Assembly (NCBI GenBank): GCA_960531495.1
Contig: OY482862.1
Span: 13,062,774-13,126,773 of the forward strand
Length of the DNA stretch: 64,000 bases
Source of the DNA: Zeus faber
Taxonomy: Eukaryota > Chordata > Actinopteri > Zeiformes > Zeidae
Direction of reading: 5' to 3'
Positions 23,676 to 37,558 of the stretch are shown piece after piece. How positions within the stretch are numbered: the stretch's first letter is position 1; each line of letters starts with the position of its first letter. Position numbers and translations under genes: made by a program. The notes below the pieces were generated by a model. The model was not told the origin of the DNA and did no database searches. It saw nothing but the letters and a program-made list of their open reading frames with translations.

Positions 23676-25107
23676 CTCAAATTCAACCACTGCCCAACGT
23701 CTTGTTTTTCTGCCGACAGCTGTCAAAGACGACTCCAAAAAGGGTCACTACAGAGAGAAGATAAAAGGCTACATGGCCAGGGCTGAGCAGATCAAAGTTC
23801 ACGTGAACCAGCTGAAGGAAGGTGAGTGGTCCCCGACGAGGCTTCCCCTGCACGTTTCCGCCCCTCGGTCGTCCCTCTTCCCCATTGATTTTTTTTTTGT
23901 ACGGTAATTCCAGATGGAAAATACCACGAGCAGATCCGAATCGCGGATGATGCCACGGGTTACGGCTATGAGGCTCTGTTCAAGCCGTACATCAGCGGTG
24001 CACTCACAGAGGTCTGGGTTCAAGACCCTTACATCCGACACATCCACCAGGTGAGTTCAGGGTTCACCTGCGGTATTGACTCAGTGTGTTATATCGCAGG
24101 CATATTTGATCCCTTCTTCTCTCTCAGTTGTACAACTTTGTGCGGTTCTGTGAGATGCTGCTGAAAGCCCCCTGCAAAGTGAAACAGATCCACCTGCTCA
24201 CGTCAAGGGATGAAGTAGGCAGCTCCACTTGCTTCAATGCACTTCTTTCCTCATGCCAAAGGTCACCATTGGAGTGTTCCTACGATTTTAACCGTTGGTG
24301 CTTGCAGGTGGACAGTGGCCAGCAGACCAACGCTCTGGAAGAGTTGAAACAGAGTCTGCAGACTCACAGAGTGTCTCTGGACTTACAGTACTCCACCACC
24401 ATCCACGACAGGGAGATCAGGTTCGGCAATGTTCAAATTAAGATGGTCGGTTTTCGTAAATATTTTACTCCAATAAACACTTATTACTGTTTTCCATTTA
24501 CTCTGAGATTATCAGGCAGAATGTATCCAAAGATTCTCACGTTCCTTAACATGTCACAAAGCCTCTTCGTAACAAAAGACCTTACAAAGTAACAACTGAT
24601 CACTGTAGGATCAACCTGCTACCTGCATTACTTACTTATTACTGGTATGTTTTTCTTTTAGAATTTTTGATAAGTTCATATTTTCCCATTGCTATTATTG
24701 CTTTGTATGGATATTCAGTTTCTATATTGTTGAAGTATTTACCTCTAAATGCAGCTGCATCCTGACCCTGACAATACTGTATGTCCCAGGTTTGACAATG
24801 GCTGGATCATCAAGATCGGAAGAGGGCTTGACTACTTTAAAAAACACCAGGTAGGTCAACATATCTTGTTCATTAATTATTTAGTATTTTAACGCCAGAA
24901 CTTTACTTAACCCGCATATCTTCGGACCTGTGCTGAATTACTACTACTTACTACTTACTCTAAACTTAATTTCTGAAAATAAGTTTTTACTTTTCCCCAC
25001 AGGGTCGTTTCTCCATTGGATACTGTGAATACGACCTGAGGCAGTGCCATGAGACCACAGTAGACATTTTTCACACAAAACACACAAAGATGCACAACGA
25101 CGAATGA
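23255..25107 (+). CDS. MITD1: MIT domain-containing protein 1
   Basis: MITD1 is recruited by ESCRT-III subunits to the midbody and helps coordinate abscission in cytokinesis. Coding exons: 23255-23399, 23720-23821, 23914-24050, 24128-24214, 24308-24420, 24790-24850, 25003-25107; 249 aa, the same as human. The MIT three-helix domain spans about residues 10-85 ([35 protein letters not shown]). The C-terminal phospholipase-D-like membrane-binding domain follows ([54 protein letters not shown]), ending in [14 protein letters not shown]. Donors after exons 1 and 5 are weak (GTTCCA, GTTCGG). The frame stays open upstream to an ATG at 23087, but conserved homology begins at the 23255 ATG (A at -3). 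A (TC)n of 54 bases sits in intron 1. Confidence 0.95.
23619..23672 (+). repeat. (TC)n microsatellite, MITD1 intron 1
   Basis: An uninterrupted 54-base TC run lies about 50 bases upstream of the exon 2 acceptor. It may serve as a long-range pyrimidine tract and is likely length-variable. Confidence 0.95.
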
Positions 25108-25298
25108 GATCTGTGGGCCTAAAATCTCTTCCTGCACTTATCTTTCTTTCCTGTGCCTTAACATCATACGGGTTGCTTTTATAACGACTGATTGCTCTGG
25201 AGATAAATTGTTGTGACCATGTTTAATGATTATTGTGTGAGTATGATCAATATCAGAATTTATGGTTTAGCTGATGTCAGATTAAGTGGGCCTTTGAA

Positions 25299-25304
25299 AA
25301 TAAA
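25299..25304 (+). terminator. MITD1: candidate MITD1 polyadenylation signal AATAAA
   Basis: AATAAA lies 192 bases after the stop, within AT-rich 3' sequence. It is the first canonical signal downstream. Confidence 0.6.
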
Positions 25305-27299
<1,995 letters not shown>

Positions 27300-27300
<1 letters not shown>

Positions 27301-27409
27301 GCTGGAGGTTTAAAGATACAGTAGGACAGGCTCTCTGCTGAGAAGAGAACTTGTTTTATTGGAGGAGAACAAAGAGGAGAAGAAAAAGAGGGGGATAAAT
27401 GGGCATTTG
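27300..27409 (+). other. CRACDL: probable CRACDL 5'UTR exon
   Basis: A purine-rich segment ends in GGGCATTTG followed by the very strong donor GTAAGTAAG at 27410. The first coding CRACDL exon opens at an acceptor (TTCCCAACCAG) ending at 28663, four bases before its ATG, so an upstream noncoding exon is required. The exon start is not determined. Confidence 0.45.
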
Positions 27410-28667
27410 GTAAGTAAGACAGACTTTTTTTGTGATGTTTGCTGTATAGAAGCGTATGTAAGTACATGTAACTTGGTCATGTGGAAGCTTTTTATTCCAA
27501 GGGAAAGTGTATGCACACAACTGTGCATATATTCGCTTGGAATATGAGGATTCTGTGCTGTGGCACGGGAAGTTTGTGATTAAGACGTTGCTGTGGATTA
27601 CGGTGCTGTGAAATCTTACAAGGATCTCTCCGCCATGTCAATAATCCAGAGGATTATCTCCTGTTTCTGTTGGTGCCATAGTTTAGGTCATTAGATTGTG
27701 AACCCTCAACCCTGCTTCATCTTAAAGCTCGTTCCTTGCACGGCTCTAATGGCCAGAGCTGCATAGATGCATTCAAATGTAATTGCAATACAATACAGCT
27801 TCAGATATACCTAAATCGAATGCTACAGTACATGACATATTTTTTAAAGTATTTGCAGTCATTGAGTTCAGCTGACATGTATTTAACATGTATATAACAT
27901 GTATATAACATGTATATAGCACATACAGCGTGCTAATAAGATAAGAGTGGGCTCAGTGATAGTGAAAGGCTTGGTGTGGACTTTGCATCTTTGTCCATGG
28001 CAGGCGACATCTTGTCTATCCACATGGGGTTAGGCTGTTGACAACACAGAGGATGATAACATCTACAACTTAATCGCAAAGTTAACGGAAAAAACTGAGG
28101 TCAATACTAAGAAAAAGGGGATGATTTCATTCAAACATGTTGTTTTTGTTCAATATTTGAACCCTATTTGAATTTTCACAAACAGGGGTTTTGCAACTAA
28201 TGCGCACTGGATTCCCGATCTAGTTTTACTTGATATTACAAAACAAATATCAGTTAATATTTGTTAAAAATTGTGATGCTGCTTTTCTGCGTTCCAATAC
28301 AGTGCTCTGATGATGCATGCTTTTCAACGTCTACGTTCATTTCCTGTTCTTAACTATAAAGAAAGGAGTGTTCTCACCACACCTTTCTTGTTAAAAAAAA
28401 AAATGTCTGTGCCTCTGCTGATAATGTCAATATACCTTTGAACTTCGATGGGGTGTCAGATCGTCAGGTTGTCGCATAATCACATGTAGTGCATATCTAT
28501 ACCTACCTGCCAAGTCTGAGAAACCTGAGTGGAGAGGTCGGGAGAGGAGCCTGCTCTGTGTATGACAACAGCCTATGGGCGATATTATCCCGACTGCATC
28601 TCATTATTATTGCCTCTGTGTAAACCCGTTTTTTTTTGCTTGCTTGATTAATTTCCCAACCAGAGAG

Positions 28668-29063
28668 ATGGAGTCTTTGACAGGGGATATGGAAGAAAGC
28701 ACAGAGGACCTTCTAGGTGAGAATATGCGACACTGTGGTAAAACAAAATGATAGTGGAGTGGCAGTAGAGCATAGTGAAGCAATGCATGCAAACCATCAT
28801 AAATTGCATTGCGTTAATACATAAAGGTTGTAAAGTTGTTAAAAAAAAAATCAGATATTTGATACTTTTTTTTAAGCTGAGAACTTTTAAGAAATGTAAA
28901 AATGTATTTGACTTATGCTTGTGAATTTTAGAGTGGAGACGAGGGAAAAACCTGGATGTTGAAAAGAACCCTTTGCCGTTTCGAATGGAAATATGGAATT
29001 TAAATTCTGGAATGCATCTAGACTGTGAGCTCACACAACTCAGATAATTGGCAATATACATTG

Positions 29064-29119
<56 letters not shown>

Positions 29120-31475
29120 ATGTGTGCGTGCGTGCGTGCGTGCGTGCTGGTAGTCTGCACTGACCCGTCTTTGCCAGGGAGGAAGAAGTCCAAGCGAAAG
29201 ATTCTCAAAACTCGGCTGTTCCGGCGAACAAAGCGGAGGGATGAAGAGGGAAGCGCCCACCTCAGCCAGTCCGCCAGCGACATCAGAGCAGCGAAGGCAC
29301 TCGGTTCAGAGGAGGATTTGACGTGAGTGTTATGGAGTGTGTCATAATATGCAAACAAACAAGGTTATCTTTCCGTATTTCCTCCCAATATACAGTATAT
29401 TATATCAGTGCCATTTGACATCAGATTTTTTTCCTGAGCATGTTTTGTTTTGCCATTCTTTCTGTGCACAGGTGCTCACAGGGGGCACTGGGGTCGAGAG
29501 CGTTGTCACACGACAGCATCTTCCAGGACGACCATGTCCCGGACGACCTGGAACCGACCAGGGTCCTCTCACAGGAGAACATCCACAGCAAGATCAAAGC
29601 TTTGCAGGTACACTTTGCTCTGGGGAGGACGTACGGGACCCGTACCGTTACACCTCTCCATCTGATAATGTCAATCTGTGTTTTGTCACAGATGAAGCTC
29701 CAGCAGCAGAAGATGCATTTGGGGCCGCCCCCTCTGGTTCTGCCCCTCAAACGCCCGGACCACCCAGGTAGTCAGCCAGAGCATGATGGACTCCCTCGCA
29801 GCCCCCCTGAGGTGTCAGTGGGTGGAGCCACAACCCAAGGTACCTCTAGTAAGGTAAATTACCCCCCAACACACACACGACCCATTTAATAGGTACTGTA
29901 CGTGGTCAGTATTCAACCCAAGAGACCAGCTCTAATAAAGTTACATGGTCCTCACTCAAAAGCTTTTCCAATGGCCATAGTACCCCCTCTCTATTCTGGC
30001 TCTTCCCCATGCAGCTGCCATGTTGTGTGATCCAATATCGTTCCATTCCAGTACCTTTTGTGAACCTTGCAGTTCCTTTAGTTTAGCAACAAGCATTTCA
30101 AGTGGAGCAACAAGAGCATTCTATTAAATGGGACCTACATATAATGAAATACTCACTTTTTCAGAGCTTGTGCCCATACATGTCTTTGATGGGCCGACTA
30201 ACACACAAACTGTGGAATAAGACAACCCAGTCAGTTTTTTTGTGAGCTGTCTAAAACATGTGATTCAACAAGCTGTTCAGCCTTGTGTCTCAGTCCTACA
30301 TCACATTGAGGCTCAGTGGAATTAGAACCGTCCCCCATCGGAGTAACTCCTACCATGGTGGTAGAATAACAAGCGCTGCTGGGAACTGCTCTGTTGGCTT
30401 ACAGACCAGCACAAATCTTTTAAAAGAAAGAGGAATTAATACCAACTGTTCATGAAGAAACTGCAGAAGATGGAAATGTAAGTATTTAAAAAAATGTTCT
30501 GCAGGGTTTCTTTCTTTCTCAAAAAAAAAAAGAGAAAAAGTATGTGGTAGATAGACTTAGTCTGTGCGTTTCTCCAAACAAAACCAATAAAAATATTGTG
30601 TTTTTATTGTACTGTAGATGGATTTATTTTATTTTATTTTCCGATGTCTACATGAAACAAAAAATGCCCACGTGCAGGGTTCCAGTGCAATGTCCTCCAT
30701 GAGCTTGGAGCACAGCAAGGAAAGTCGGAACAAACTTTTAAATGAGTCCTTGAAGATCTAGTATGAGTGAAGATTCAGCAACTGGATTGCTAATTTCTCG
30801 CCTCAAATTTGTTCAGAAACAGATTTTGGTGGACTGATAAGGTGAAATAAGTAAAAGTTTAGAGACGAAATAAAATAGAACCTGGAAGTAAAGCTCAAAC
30901 CTCATCTGCCTCACAGAACTGAGCAGTGGTTCTCAAACTTTTTTCAATAATACACAGTCTTTGAAATCATTTTTCAGCTAAGTACCCCCTGACCAACATA
31001 AAACGTTTTCGGTAAAAAAAAAAAAAAATTAAATAAATCTTATATTAAAAGATACAATACAGTGCTGCTACGTCAGTGTCTGATTTATTGAACAACAACC
31101 TTGAAAACACAGAAAAAAAACCACTTAAATTCCACATTTCAGATGTTTAATAATATACTGTATATATTGGTATATTTTTTGAATATATATGTTTTTGCTG
31201 CTGATGTGTGATATGAAATATAAACACAAGAATCATTGTTCAGTTATCATTATTGACTGCGTTCAAAGGCTTTTGCTCCGCTTCATTGCCCTGGGGGAGG
31301 GTCGCCGGTGGACTGTGTTGTTCTGGGGAACCGGGCCCGCTGCAAGGGGAACGGTTCTGTTTTGTTGGACTTTATTTGTTGGTTTGGGGGTTCTCCCTGG
31401 CCTCAGTTTGGTGTATGGGGTGTGGGGATGGTGCGGTTTGAGCAACCACACCTGTCCTACGACCAAGAGGTAACC

Positions 31476-31506
<31 letters not shown>

Positions 31507-33003
31507 ACACACACGCACAAGAGAGGAGCCCTTGTTATGATATGCTCTCCATCTACTCTGGGGCTTGTTCTGCTGGTACTGCTTTGTTAAAGTGGTACAG
31601 TATGTTCTCAACCCCATCGTCTGTGCCGGAGGGCCCTGAAACGCCACTCGGATGGCATGTGGCAGGCGAAACTGCCACAGGCAGCTTCCTGAATACATAT
31701 GAGGGAAAGCAGCTGTTACAATTTATCTTCCATAGATTTAAAGACATTCTTTCACAGACAGTGAGATTTCCAAACTGTTTCTATCTGTGGTGCAGGAGTG
31801 GGATGTTCCACATTGTATGGGAGAGGAAAATAAGCACTGTATAAGATTCCAGAATGAAAACACAATTATTAAAAAACAAAGTTGGGAATGCCTTCATGTT
31901 GTTTAAACAACATTGAACTATTTAACCCCACCACTAAGGAGACAAATATAAACGTTGATCTATCATTGGTCCAAAACTGTGGGTGGCAGAGGACACTTTC
32001 TCTCTTGGATAGTGTGACAAGTTCAAAAGTAATGATAGACTGACAACCAGCTGATGTAGAGTGCCTTTTTTCATACTGCATGTCAAATTAGGACAATATT
32101 ATCCTCACTGCACACCAAAATTGACACCTGACACAAAATGACAATAAGAAACCTGTCTAACCTATTTGACTGGATGTATTAATGACAGAATTTGCTTTTC
32201 AACAAAAGCAATGGGTTTAATAGTTTAATTAGACACTTTTGTCCACAAGAAGTGAAAGAAGCACAAATATGAATTAGAAAGCCATTATCTTAAGTTATGT
32301 TGGAGTTACATCACTGATGGGAAAGTACAATGTGGGACTACTTTGTGAAATTTCATGTCATGTCTGAATGAGATAGATGGATACTTTATTGATCCCCAAG
32401 GGGAAATGAAGACGTTACAGCAGCTCACATCACAAACATAAAGACAAACAACAAAATAAAGTGACATTACAATAGAATAGACATCTGAAACATTATACAG
32501 TAAGAACAGTCCAGTATGATTTAATATCCCCCCAGCCTGACTGATCACCCTGATCCAGCCAGCCAGAGGAGTTGTACAGTCTTATTGCAGCAGGCAGAAA
32601 ATATCTCCTGTAGAATTCCTTAGTGCAACCCGGTTGTAATAATTATCACAAAAAGAATCTCAAACAGACACAAATATCCTCGGGAGTTTTCTTCCTGCTC
32701 CTATTTTCAATTACATTTTTTTACCACAGATGATCTGGCAAAGCAGAGACTGGGAAAATGGCAGTTTCCCACATTACCCCTTTAAACTCACACTTATACA
32801 AGGGGTGCAGATTTTAGCATACAGAGCCATCAGTCCTTTCTGTCTGGGCCTCGACGGAACAGAATAATAAAAAATGGGCTTGTTAATGTTATATAATATG
32901 TATTTTTATGTGAGATATTTATATTATATATACAAAGATATAAGAACATGTCTTTATATATATAATTATAGTAAATTCTAATATATAATTATTATGTATA
33001 TTC

Positions 33004-33036
<33 letters not shown>

Positions 33037-33228
33037 ATTATTATTGTTGTTTTTACATATCAATTTCAATTTTTTAAGTGGTCTTATGATTAAAATATAA
33101 TACATTGAAACAGCAACTGATATTTTTTCAACCACATTTCAACGTTGCAGGTCAGTCACGTGCTGGCTGGGATAACAGGTCCGTTTTAAACTTAGACACT
33201 TTCTGTGTAGTAGCTTCAAAACATAGTG

Positions 33229-33266
<38 letters not shown>

Positions 33267-33606
33267 TGTGTGTGTGTGTCTGTGTGTGTGTGTGTTTTTG
33301 TTTTTCTTAGGCAATACCCCAGCCATGCCCTCGCCCACTGTCACCCATCCCCAAACCAGCACCAACCAGATCAGTGCCCCCCACTCCGTCCCTCTCCACA
33401 CCGCCGTCCTTCACCTCTACCGCTCCTCCTGCCGCCGGCTCTGGTTTGGACTTGAGCGCCCCGGCTCAGTTCACCTCCTGCTTGGACACCTCAGCTGCAC
33501 GCCACCGCATGTTGGTCAAACCCAGGAACCAGAGGGCCAGCACAAAGGCCAAGAGACTTTCTGCAGTGAGTGACCTTTTTTTCTCTTTCACGTAAACCTG
33601 CAAGTA

Positions 33607-33654
<48 letters not shown>

Positions 33655-33675
33655 ACATACACACATACACACATA

Positions 33676-33715
<40 letters not shown>

Positions 33716-36700
33716 CCTCTTTTGCTTGTTTTTTCCAGACTAACTCCAGACTTCATTCAGACGCCCTGAACAACACTGACCACCCTGGCTTTAAGGAGGA
33801 AACACCACGGTTTTGTGCTCAAGAGGGGATCGTACCTGTGTCATCCCCACCCACTCAGATTTCAGGAACAGGACACGACGGGCTCTGCAACCCTTCTCTC
33901 CCTTTAAAATCCCTGGAGCCTGGAACCCCCCAACCAGAACTCTATGAGGAACAGCCAGCCCTAAAACCATCAGGCTCAGCTTTTTCCCATAACCCCAAGA
34001 AACAGGACCCGACCTTTCCTGAGAAACCCGTCTCTTTGGCACCCCAGCTTCTTGGAGCAAACCCTCAAAGACCTGTGGATGCAACGCCTAGTCGACAGGT
34101 ACAGTCCTCACTCATCAAGCCTGACTTGACAGATAAAGGAGAGGACCCTGTGGACACAGAGACACAGCCCTCATCACTTGCTAAGCCGGATGCCCTAGAC
34201 CCGACTGGACTGATTGATAAGAATCCCAGCGGAGAGCAGCTCTCAACTACCTTGGGATCCGTCGGTACTTTCAGATCCTTCACCTCTAACCAGCAAGTTC
34301 AAGGAGAAATACAGAGACGTGCCAAAGGCTCAGGATCCTTCCACTTCACTTTCACCTCTGCTAAAGCGCGAGATGGAGAGAGGCCAAGGTCAAGCAGTTT
34401 TTTTGGGACAACAGAGCACGGGTTCAAGCATGGATCGGAAACAGAGGTTAAGTCACATGCCTCAAATTTGAATCAAGATGAGCAGAAATTACAGGCAAAC
34501 AGGCCAGCGGAGGATAAATTGAGAGAATTAAAGCCCCAAGGGGCCACTGTCATTGTGGGAACACTAAAGGAAGGGGAAGTAAAAGCGAAGGACTCCGTCT
34601 TTCCCTGGGAGAGGAGAGACACGCTCAAAAAAGCACCTTCGCAGCAGACAACAGTTCCTACAGGAGCTTCACAGAGGGAGGAGATGGAGGGCGTAGAAGA
34701 AGCCGTCGAAGCAAAGGAGGACCAGGAGGAAGAGGGAAAGGCTGCATTTGGTGTGAAGCTTCGCTCTACGTCCCTCGCTCTGAAGCATCGGTCTCAGGCA
34801 GTTGCCACTTTCTCCGATGCCTTCATTAAGCGGAATAGTGCAGAGATTGGAATAGACACACACTCACAAGCTCCCTGCGACCCCTCCTTAGAGACCATGT
34901 CGTCTGAGGAGCAAAGTGACAAAATAAAAACAAGAGAGGAAATGGACAGCAATGCCAGAGATACGTCAAAAACATTGCCTGCAAACGTCCTCTGCCACCC
35001 CACTGCTCCTAGATCCCTCAGGCAGACAGGTAGGTTTAAACAAAGATTGCTTTTTGTTTACTTTTTATATAACAATCAAAATATACTGCAGGTTTAGAAT
35101 CAAAATAGGCACCATTTTTAGTTAGTATATTATTTAGTATTTAGACCTTGTACGTCCCCCACTTTTGCACTCATGCCACTCAAGATCACTTGGGCAATAT
35201 AGATTTGAGAATGATTACATAATTAATGGTATAGAAGAACCTTTCTATCAAAGACTAAAGCTGTTCTTTTGAATGTGCCTAACTGATTCATATTATTGCT
35301 TAGGAGGAGCTCCCACCCGGTTCCAACCCGGTTCCTCAATCCCTGTGGTCAAGTGTGAGCAACAGCAGTTGGTATTTAGCGATTTCAACTTGGAAGCACA
35401 AGCCAACACCTCAAACACCAAGGAAGTGGATACAGCTGTCGCTGGCCCTCAGGAACCCCAACCTGCCTCCCAACCGGCCCCTCAGACCACATCATCTGAG
35501 GTTTCTTGGATGAGCATGGCCATGGAAAAGACCAGAAGCCTGCAACAGCTCTTTGCTAGTAGATTACCCAGAGATTTTACTGCAATGCAGACAACCCCTC
35601 AACAACAGACACAAGAGCAGCCGTCAAAACAAGAACAGGCAATGTCACAGTCTCCACTGAAAAAGGGGATGCACCCTCAGGCACAGTTTGCAACTCAAAC
35701 ACAGACTGTAAAACAAGATTCACCAAAAATACCAGCAACAATTCAGACGTCAACTGAGGCAAGCAAAACATCAATGATGAAAATTGCAAGTTCAGCACAG
35801 ACTTCTAAGCAGTCACCAACAGCAACTATAATGCAACAAAATATATCAACCCAACCCCCTGGTGAATTAAATACTTCTAAAATACCGCAGACGCTGAATT
35901 CTGCACAGATGTCAAAACAACCAAATGCAACTCAATCAATCCTGCAGTCCAGCTCGCATTCAGTGTCCCATCCATCCACACAGGCCAACACATTCCCAGC
36001 TCAACCTCCCTTACGGTCCTCAGCGCAAACAGGGAGCACATTTGCTCCAGAGAAGGCTTCTCCGTCCGTCGCCGAGTCGAACTTCTCTTCAGGCCCACAA
36101 CCGGCCCTCCGGCAGCCATCCCAGGCCAGTCGAGGCCTCCTCTCCTCCATCCGGGCAAAGCCGACGGCCTCAGTTGTTCTCCCTGCCGCTTTGGGAGGTA
36201 GTGAAGCCACCCCCACTCAAGATGCCGCAGATCCCTCGCCGTCAGAGCGGCGGGCGGTCTGGCAGGGCTCTGTCGGCGGGAGGGCCGCCTTCCTGGAGAA
36301 GCGGCCTGAGTGGACCGCTACTCCTGCAAGCAAGGTACCTCGCTGCCTATCCAATTCAACTTTATATATAAAATAGACCAAATGTCCTGAGTAAATGATG
36401 TACCTTTTACTTTATTTGTCCAGGTGGAACTGAGGAAATCGCCGATGGACACATGGTCACAAGTAGAATCCACCAACCCCACGGACACAAAATCCGAGAG
36501 GAGGCCAGAAGTAAAAGTTGAAGGTATGTAGATGTATCTAGATAACTGACAATTTTAAAAAATAAAAATGAATCCATGGTCTTATTACAAGGTTTAAATA
36601 TATATATATATATATTTTAATTTCAGGGTCAAGCCCCACCAAAGGTCCAGGTAAAGTTGCTGAGCGTGAATGGCCCAGAAAACCAGCGTCGGCCGCCTCA

Positions 36701-36823
36701 TCGCCGTCATCATCCCCCAAGCCATCGCCCCCACTGCAGTCCGTGTCTGACGGTGGCCAGCCCTCCTGGATGGAGCTGGCCAAGAGGAAGTCCATGGCTT
36801 GGAGTGATAAAACCATGGACTAA
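28668..36823 (+). CDS. CRACDL: CRACD-like protein (KIAA1211L)
   Basis: CRACD family proteins are capping-protein-inhibiting actin regulators; the role of the CRACDL paralogue is little known. Coding exons: 28668-28716, 29178-29322, 29472-29607, 29692-29853, 33311-33565, 33739-35029, 35304-36334, 36424-36523, 36627-36823; phases fit, 1121 aa (human about 960). A short acidic N-terminus (MESLTGDMEESTEDLLG) precedes a basic cluster RKKSKRKILKTRLFRRTKRR. Family blocks are GALGSRALSHDSIF, VLSQENIHSKIKALQMKL, MHLGPPPLVLPLKR and DGLPRSPPEVS. A very long low-complexity Ser/Thr/Pro/Gln-rich middle follows (two exons of 1.0-1.3 kb). The conserved C-terminus is PSWMELAKRKSMAWSDKTMD. The middle is poorly conserved, so small exons could be missed there. 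Most of the protein is predicted disordered by composition. Confidence 0.93.
29067..29147 (+). repeat. (TG)n(TGCG)n microsatellite, CRACDL intron 1
   Basis: About 52 bases of TG followed by TGTGCG/TGCG units, ending only about 30 bases before the exon 2 acceptor (exon starts 29178). Confidence 0.95.
30550..30922 (+). repeat. dispersed repeat, older copy of the 56.0-56.4 kb element
   Basis: Positions 30563-30592 match 56051-56080 (TTCACCAAACAAAACCAGTA-type core) and 30763-30905 match 56242-56390. Shared words include ATTTCTCGCCTCAAAT and GGTGGACTGATAAGG. The colinear match over about 340 bases with many differences shows an old copy of the same family, lying in CRACDL intron 4 without the terminal ends seen at 55.8-56.6 kb. 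Confidence 0.75.
30924..31180 (+). mobile_element. hAT-type nonautonomous element (MITE) fragment
   Basis: It begins CAGTGGTTCTCAAACTTTTT, the CAG-NG...TTCTCAA terminal pattern of hAT MITEs common in fish, followed by AAGTACCCCCTGACCAACAT. No coding sequence is present. The far end is not clear. Confidence 0.55.
31474..31514 (+). repeat. C-run followed by (CA)n
   Basis: A 19-base C run leads directly into ACACAC repeats, in CRACDL intron 4. Confidence 0.9.
32366..32640. repeat. fish retroposon 3'-end repeat
   Basis: Contains GATGGATACTTTATTGATCC, a very common teleost retroposon terminus, and AGCCAGAGGAGTTGTACAGTC, shared with 22600-22640. It lies in CRACDL intron 4. The terminus pattern suggests the element is inverted relative to the gene. 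Confidence 0.6.
33231..33294 (+). repeat. (TG)n microsatellite abutting a splice acceptor
   Basis: An interrupted TG array ends 16 bases before the acceptor of CRACDL exon 5 (exon starts 33311), leaving only TTTTTGTTTTTCTTAG between. Confidence 0.95.
33612..33709 (+). repeat. (CA)n/(CATA) microsatellite filling CRACDL intron 5
   Basis: About 98 of the 173 bases of this short intron (33566-33738) are CA repeat with CATACA interruptions. Confidence 0.95.
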
Positions 36824-36970
36824 CAAAGAAAATGTCAAATATGTACGCTTCTGAGACTCTATAAATACTTTAGAAAGACGACCTTTTTTCCAACACAAAC
36901 TTACGATAGAAATGTATCACAATTGTGTTCGACCAAGTGATTCACAGTGTTGAATGTAGCATTTATGTGG

Positions 36971-36976
36971 AATAAA
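36971..36976 (+). terminator. CRACDL: candidate CRACDL polyadenylation signal AATAAA
   Basis: AATAAA lies 148 bases after the stop, followed by a GT/T-rich stretch (TTGTGTCGGTTTTTTT). Confidence 0.65.
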
Positions 36977-37550
36977 ATCTCTTATATTGTGTCGGTTTTT
37001 TTCCAGTGCCTTTAAATCAAACAGATACCTACTGTATATGGAAATATTAAATAACTAGATTGAATAACTGAATTGAATCATTGCGCATATATTTTAAGGT
37101 GTTGACGCAGGTTTTACAGGGGTTTTTTTGTTTATGCTGCAATAATCTTTTTTGTCATTGTGAAGACTTCCTTATCCTAAACAATCTCAGATTCCGAAGA
37201 CAATCATTTGTAAATAATTTGTGAATAGAACCATTGTTCCTGTGAACCTTTGCTCTTCAATTGCTGATTGAAGATATAATCGAGGGCGTCTCTTACTAAA
37301 GATGTCATTTATATTTGTGTGAAACTGTATCGCACAACGCAAAAGAAAACTGATGAGCCTATGATTTGTGACAATTTGATGAAAATTTAGATCACATAAT
37401 ACACTAGATGCACAAAATATCTGAAAACAAAATAAAAATGAGTAGACAGGCTCTAGAACGTACGGATAGAATATACAATAATAACTACACAATTGCTCAG
37501 GTGATCAGACGGATTACTCCTCAACATACAATAATTGGTTGACCTGATTG
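36977..37550. other. CRACDL-hAT spacer
   Basis: AT-rich DNA with no supported gene, repeat array or regulatory motif. Confidence 0.5.
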
Positions 37551-37558
37551 GTTTAGGG

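Noticed and set aside
33466..33756. Minus-strand frames with Cys-Val repeats and similar His-Thr frames elsewhere (26412-26767, 29018-29358, 60563-60853).
   Set aside because: Shadows of CA/TG microsatellites.
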